Below are positions 5,781 to 5,923 of a stretch of DNA of 5,923 nt, piece by piece (position 1 is the first letter of the stretch; each line of letters starts with the position of its first letter). The notes beneath the pieces are model-generated. The model had not been told where the DNA came from, ran no database searches, and was given only the letters and a program-made list of their open reading frames with translations. The stretch is taken from NCBI GenBank assembly GCA_049964535.1, contig JBMFXG010000160.1:1-5923 (forward strand), written 5' to 3'. Both the position numbers and the translations under genes were made by a program. This DNA comes from JAJYZP01 sp049964535. Lineage in GTDB: Bacteria; Actinomycetota; Acidimicrobiia; Acidimicrobiales; Acidimicrobiaceae.

Positions 5781-5923
5781 GGTTCAAAGACTATGTCAAA
5801 CAGAGCTCCAAGTGGCCTCGTGCGGGGACCCTCTGAACGAGTCCTGAGAGGCTGTCGCGAAAATCTACCCAGCGCGATCACGAGGTGGTCGGTTCAGTCA
5901 AGCGCCTGAGCAGCATCCTTGCA
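5781..5923. other. 143-base region upstream of the dehydrogenase gene
   Basis: No complete gene is seen. On the minus strand two frames run in from the window edge and stop at 5894 (ending ...KDAAQALD) and 5878 (ending ...LLRRLTEPTTS). Either could be the last residues of an upstream co-directional gene, but they are too short to decide. A weak CCTCT/AGAGG inverted repeat around 5829-5851 has no T-run. Confidence 0.4.
5788..5793 (-). promoter_or_regulatory. Possible -10 element of a leaderless promoter
   Basis: TAGTCT on the minus strand matches the actinobacterial TANNNT -10 pattern and stands 7 bases before the ATG at 5780, the distance expected if transcription starts at the A of ATG. No Shine-Dalgarno is present in the intervening bases. 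No clear -35 hexamer stands 16-18 bases further upstream. This is inference from spacing only. Confidence 0.3.

Noticed and set aside
5829..5851. Terminator upstream of the dehydrogenase gene
   Set aside because: The CCTCT/AGAGG pairing is only five bases with a long loop and no adjacent T-run.

Overview
The window reads as an ordinary metabolic stretch of a bacterial chromosome with moderate GC content (estimated by eye in the mid-50s percent). All five recognisable genes lie on the minus strand, so transcription runs from high to low coordinates. The set lpdA - dihydrolipoamide acyltransferase - lipB, the actinobacterial-style E3 motif (CLHRGCVPAK), the type-2 3-hydroxyacyl-CoA dehydrogenase and the mix of ATG, GTG and TTG starts suggest Actinomycetota. 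A moderate-GC lineage such as Acidimicrobiia is possible, but this is an inference, because no rRNA or other phylogenetic marker is present.

Layout in the direction of transcription: 5923-5781 holds only the possible 3' end of an upstream gene and a possible leaderless promoter. 5780-5013 is a short-chain dehydrogenase that closely matches the type-2 3-hydroxyacyl-CoA dehydrogenase (HSD10-like) pattern. After a 57-base gap, 4955-4023 is an aldo/keto reductase with an intact catalytic tetrad. A 360-base stretch without a confident gene follows (4022-3663). It contains an imperfect inverted repeat and, at its end, a very strong Shine-Dalgarno sequence. Then comes a tight cluster: lpdA (3662-2271), which overlaps by 8 bases the TTG-started acyltransferase gene (2278-779), and 43 bases further lipB (735 to the window edge, 3' end missing).

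The last three genes work together. LipB transfers octanoate from acyl carrier protein to the lipoyl lysine (K42) of the acyltransferase (E2). LipA, whose gene may lie just beyond position 1, would insert the sulfurs. LpdA (E3) re-oxidises the dihydrolipoyl arm and reduces NAD+. The E1 subunits are not in the window, so the 2-oxoacid used (pyruvate, 2-oxoglutarate or branched-chain) cannot be fixed from sequence alone. The E2 has one lipoyl domain followed by a linker with three blocks of six prolines, encoded by a 30-base tandem repeat. I found no mobile element, CRISPR array, tRNA, rRNA or defence system. Nothing here looks like a new multi-gene system. The points worth a second look are the E2 linker repeat, the unfinished LipB C-terminal tail and the structured 360-base gap.
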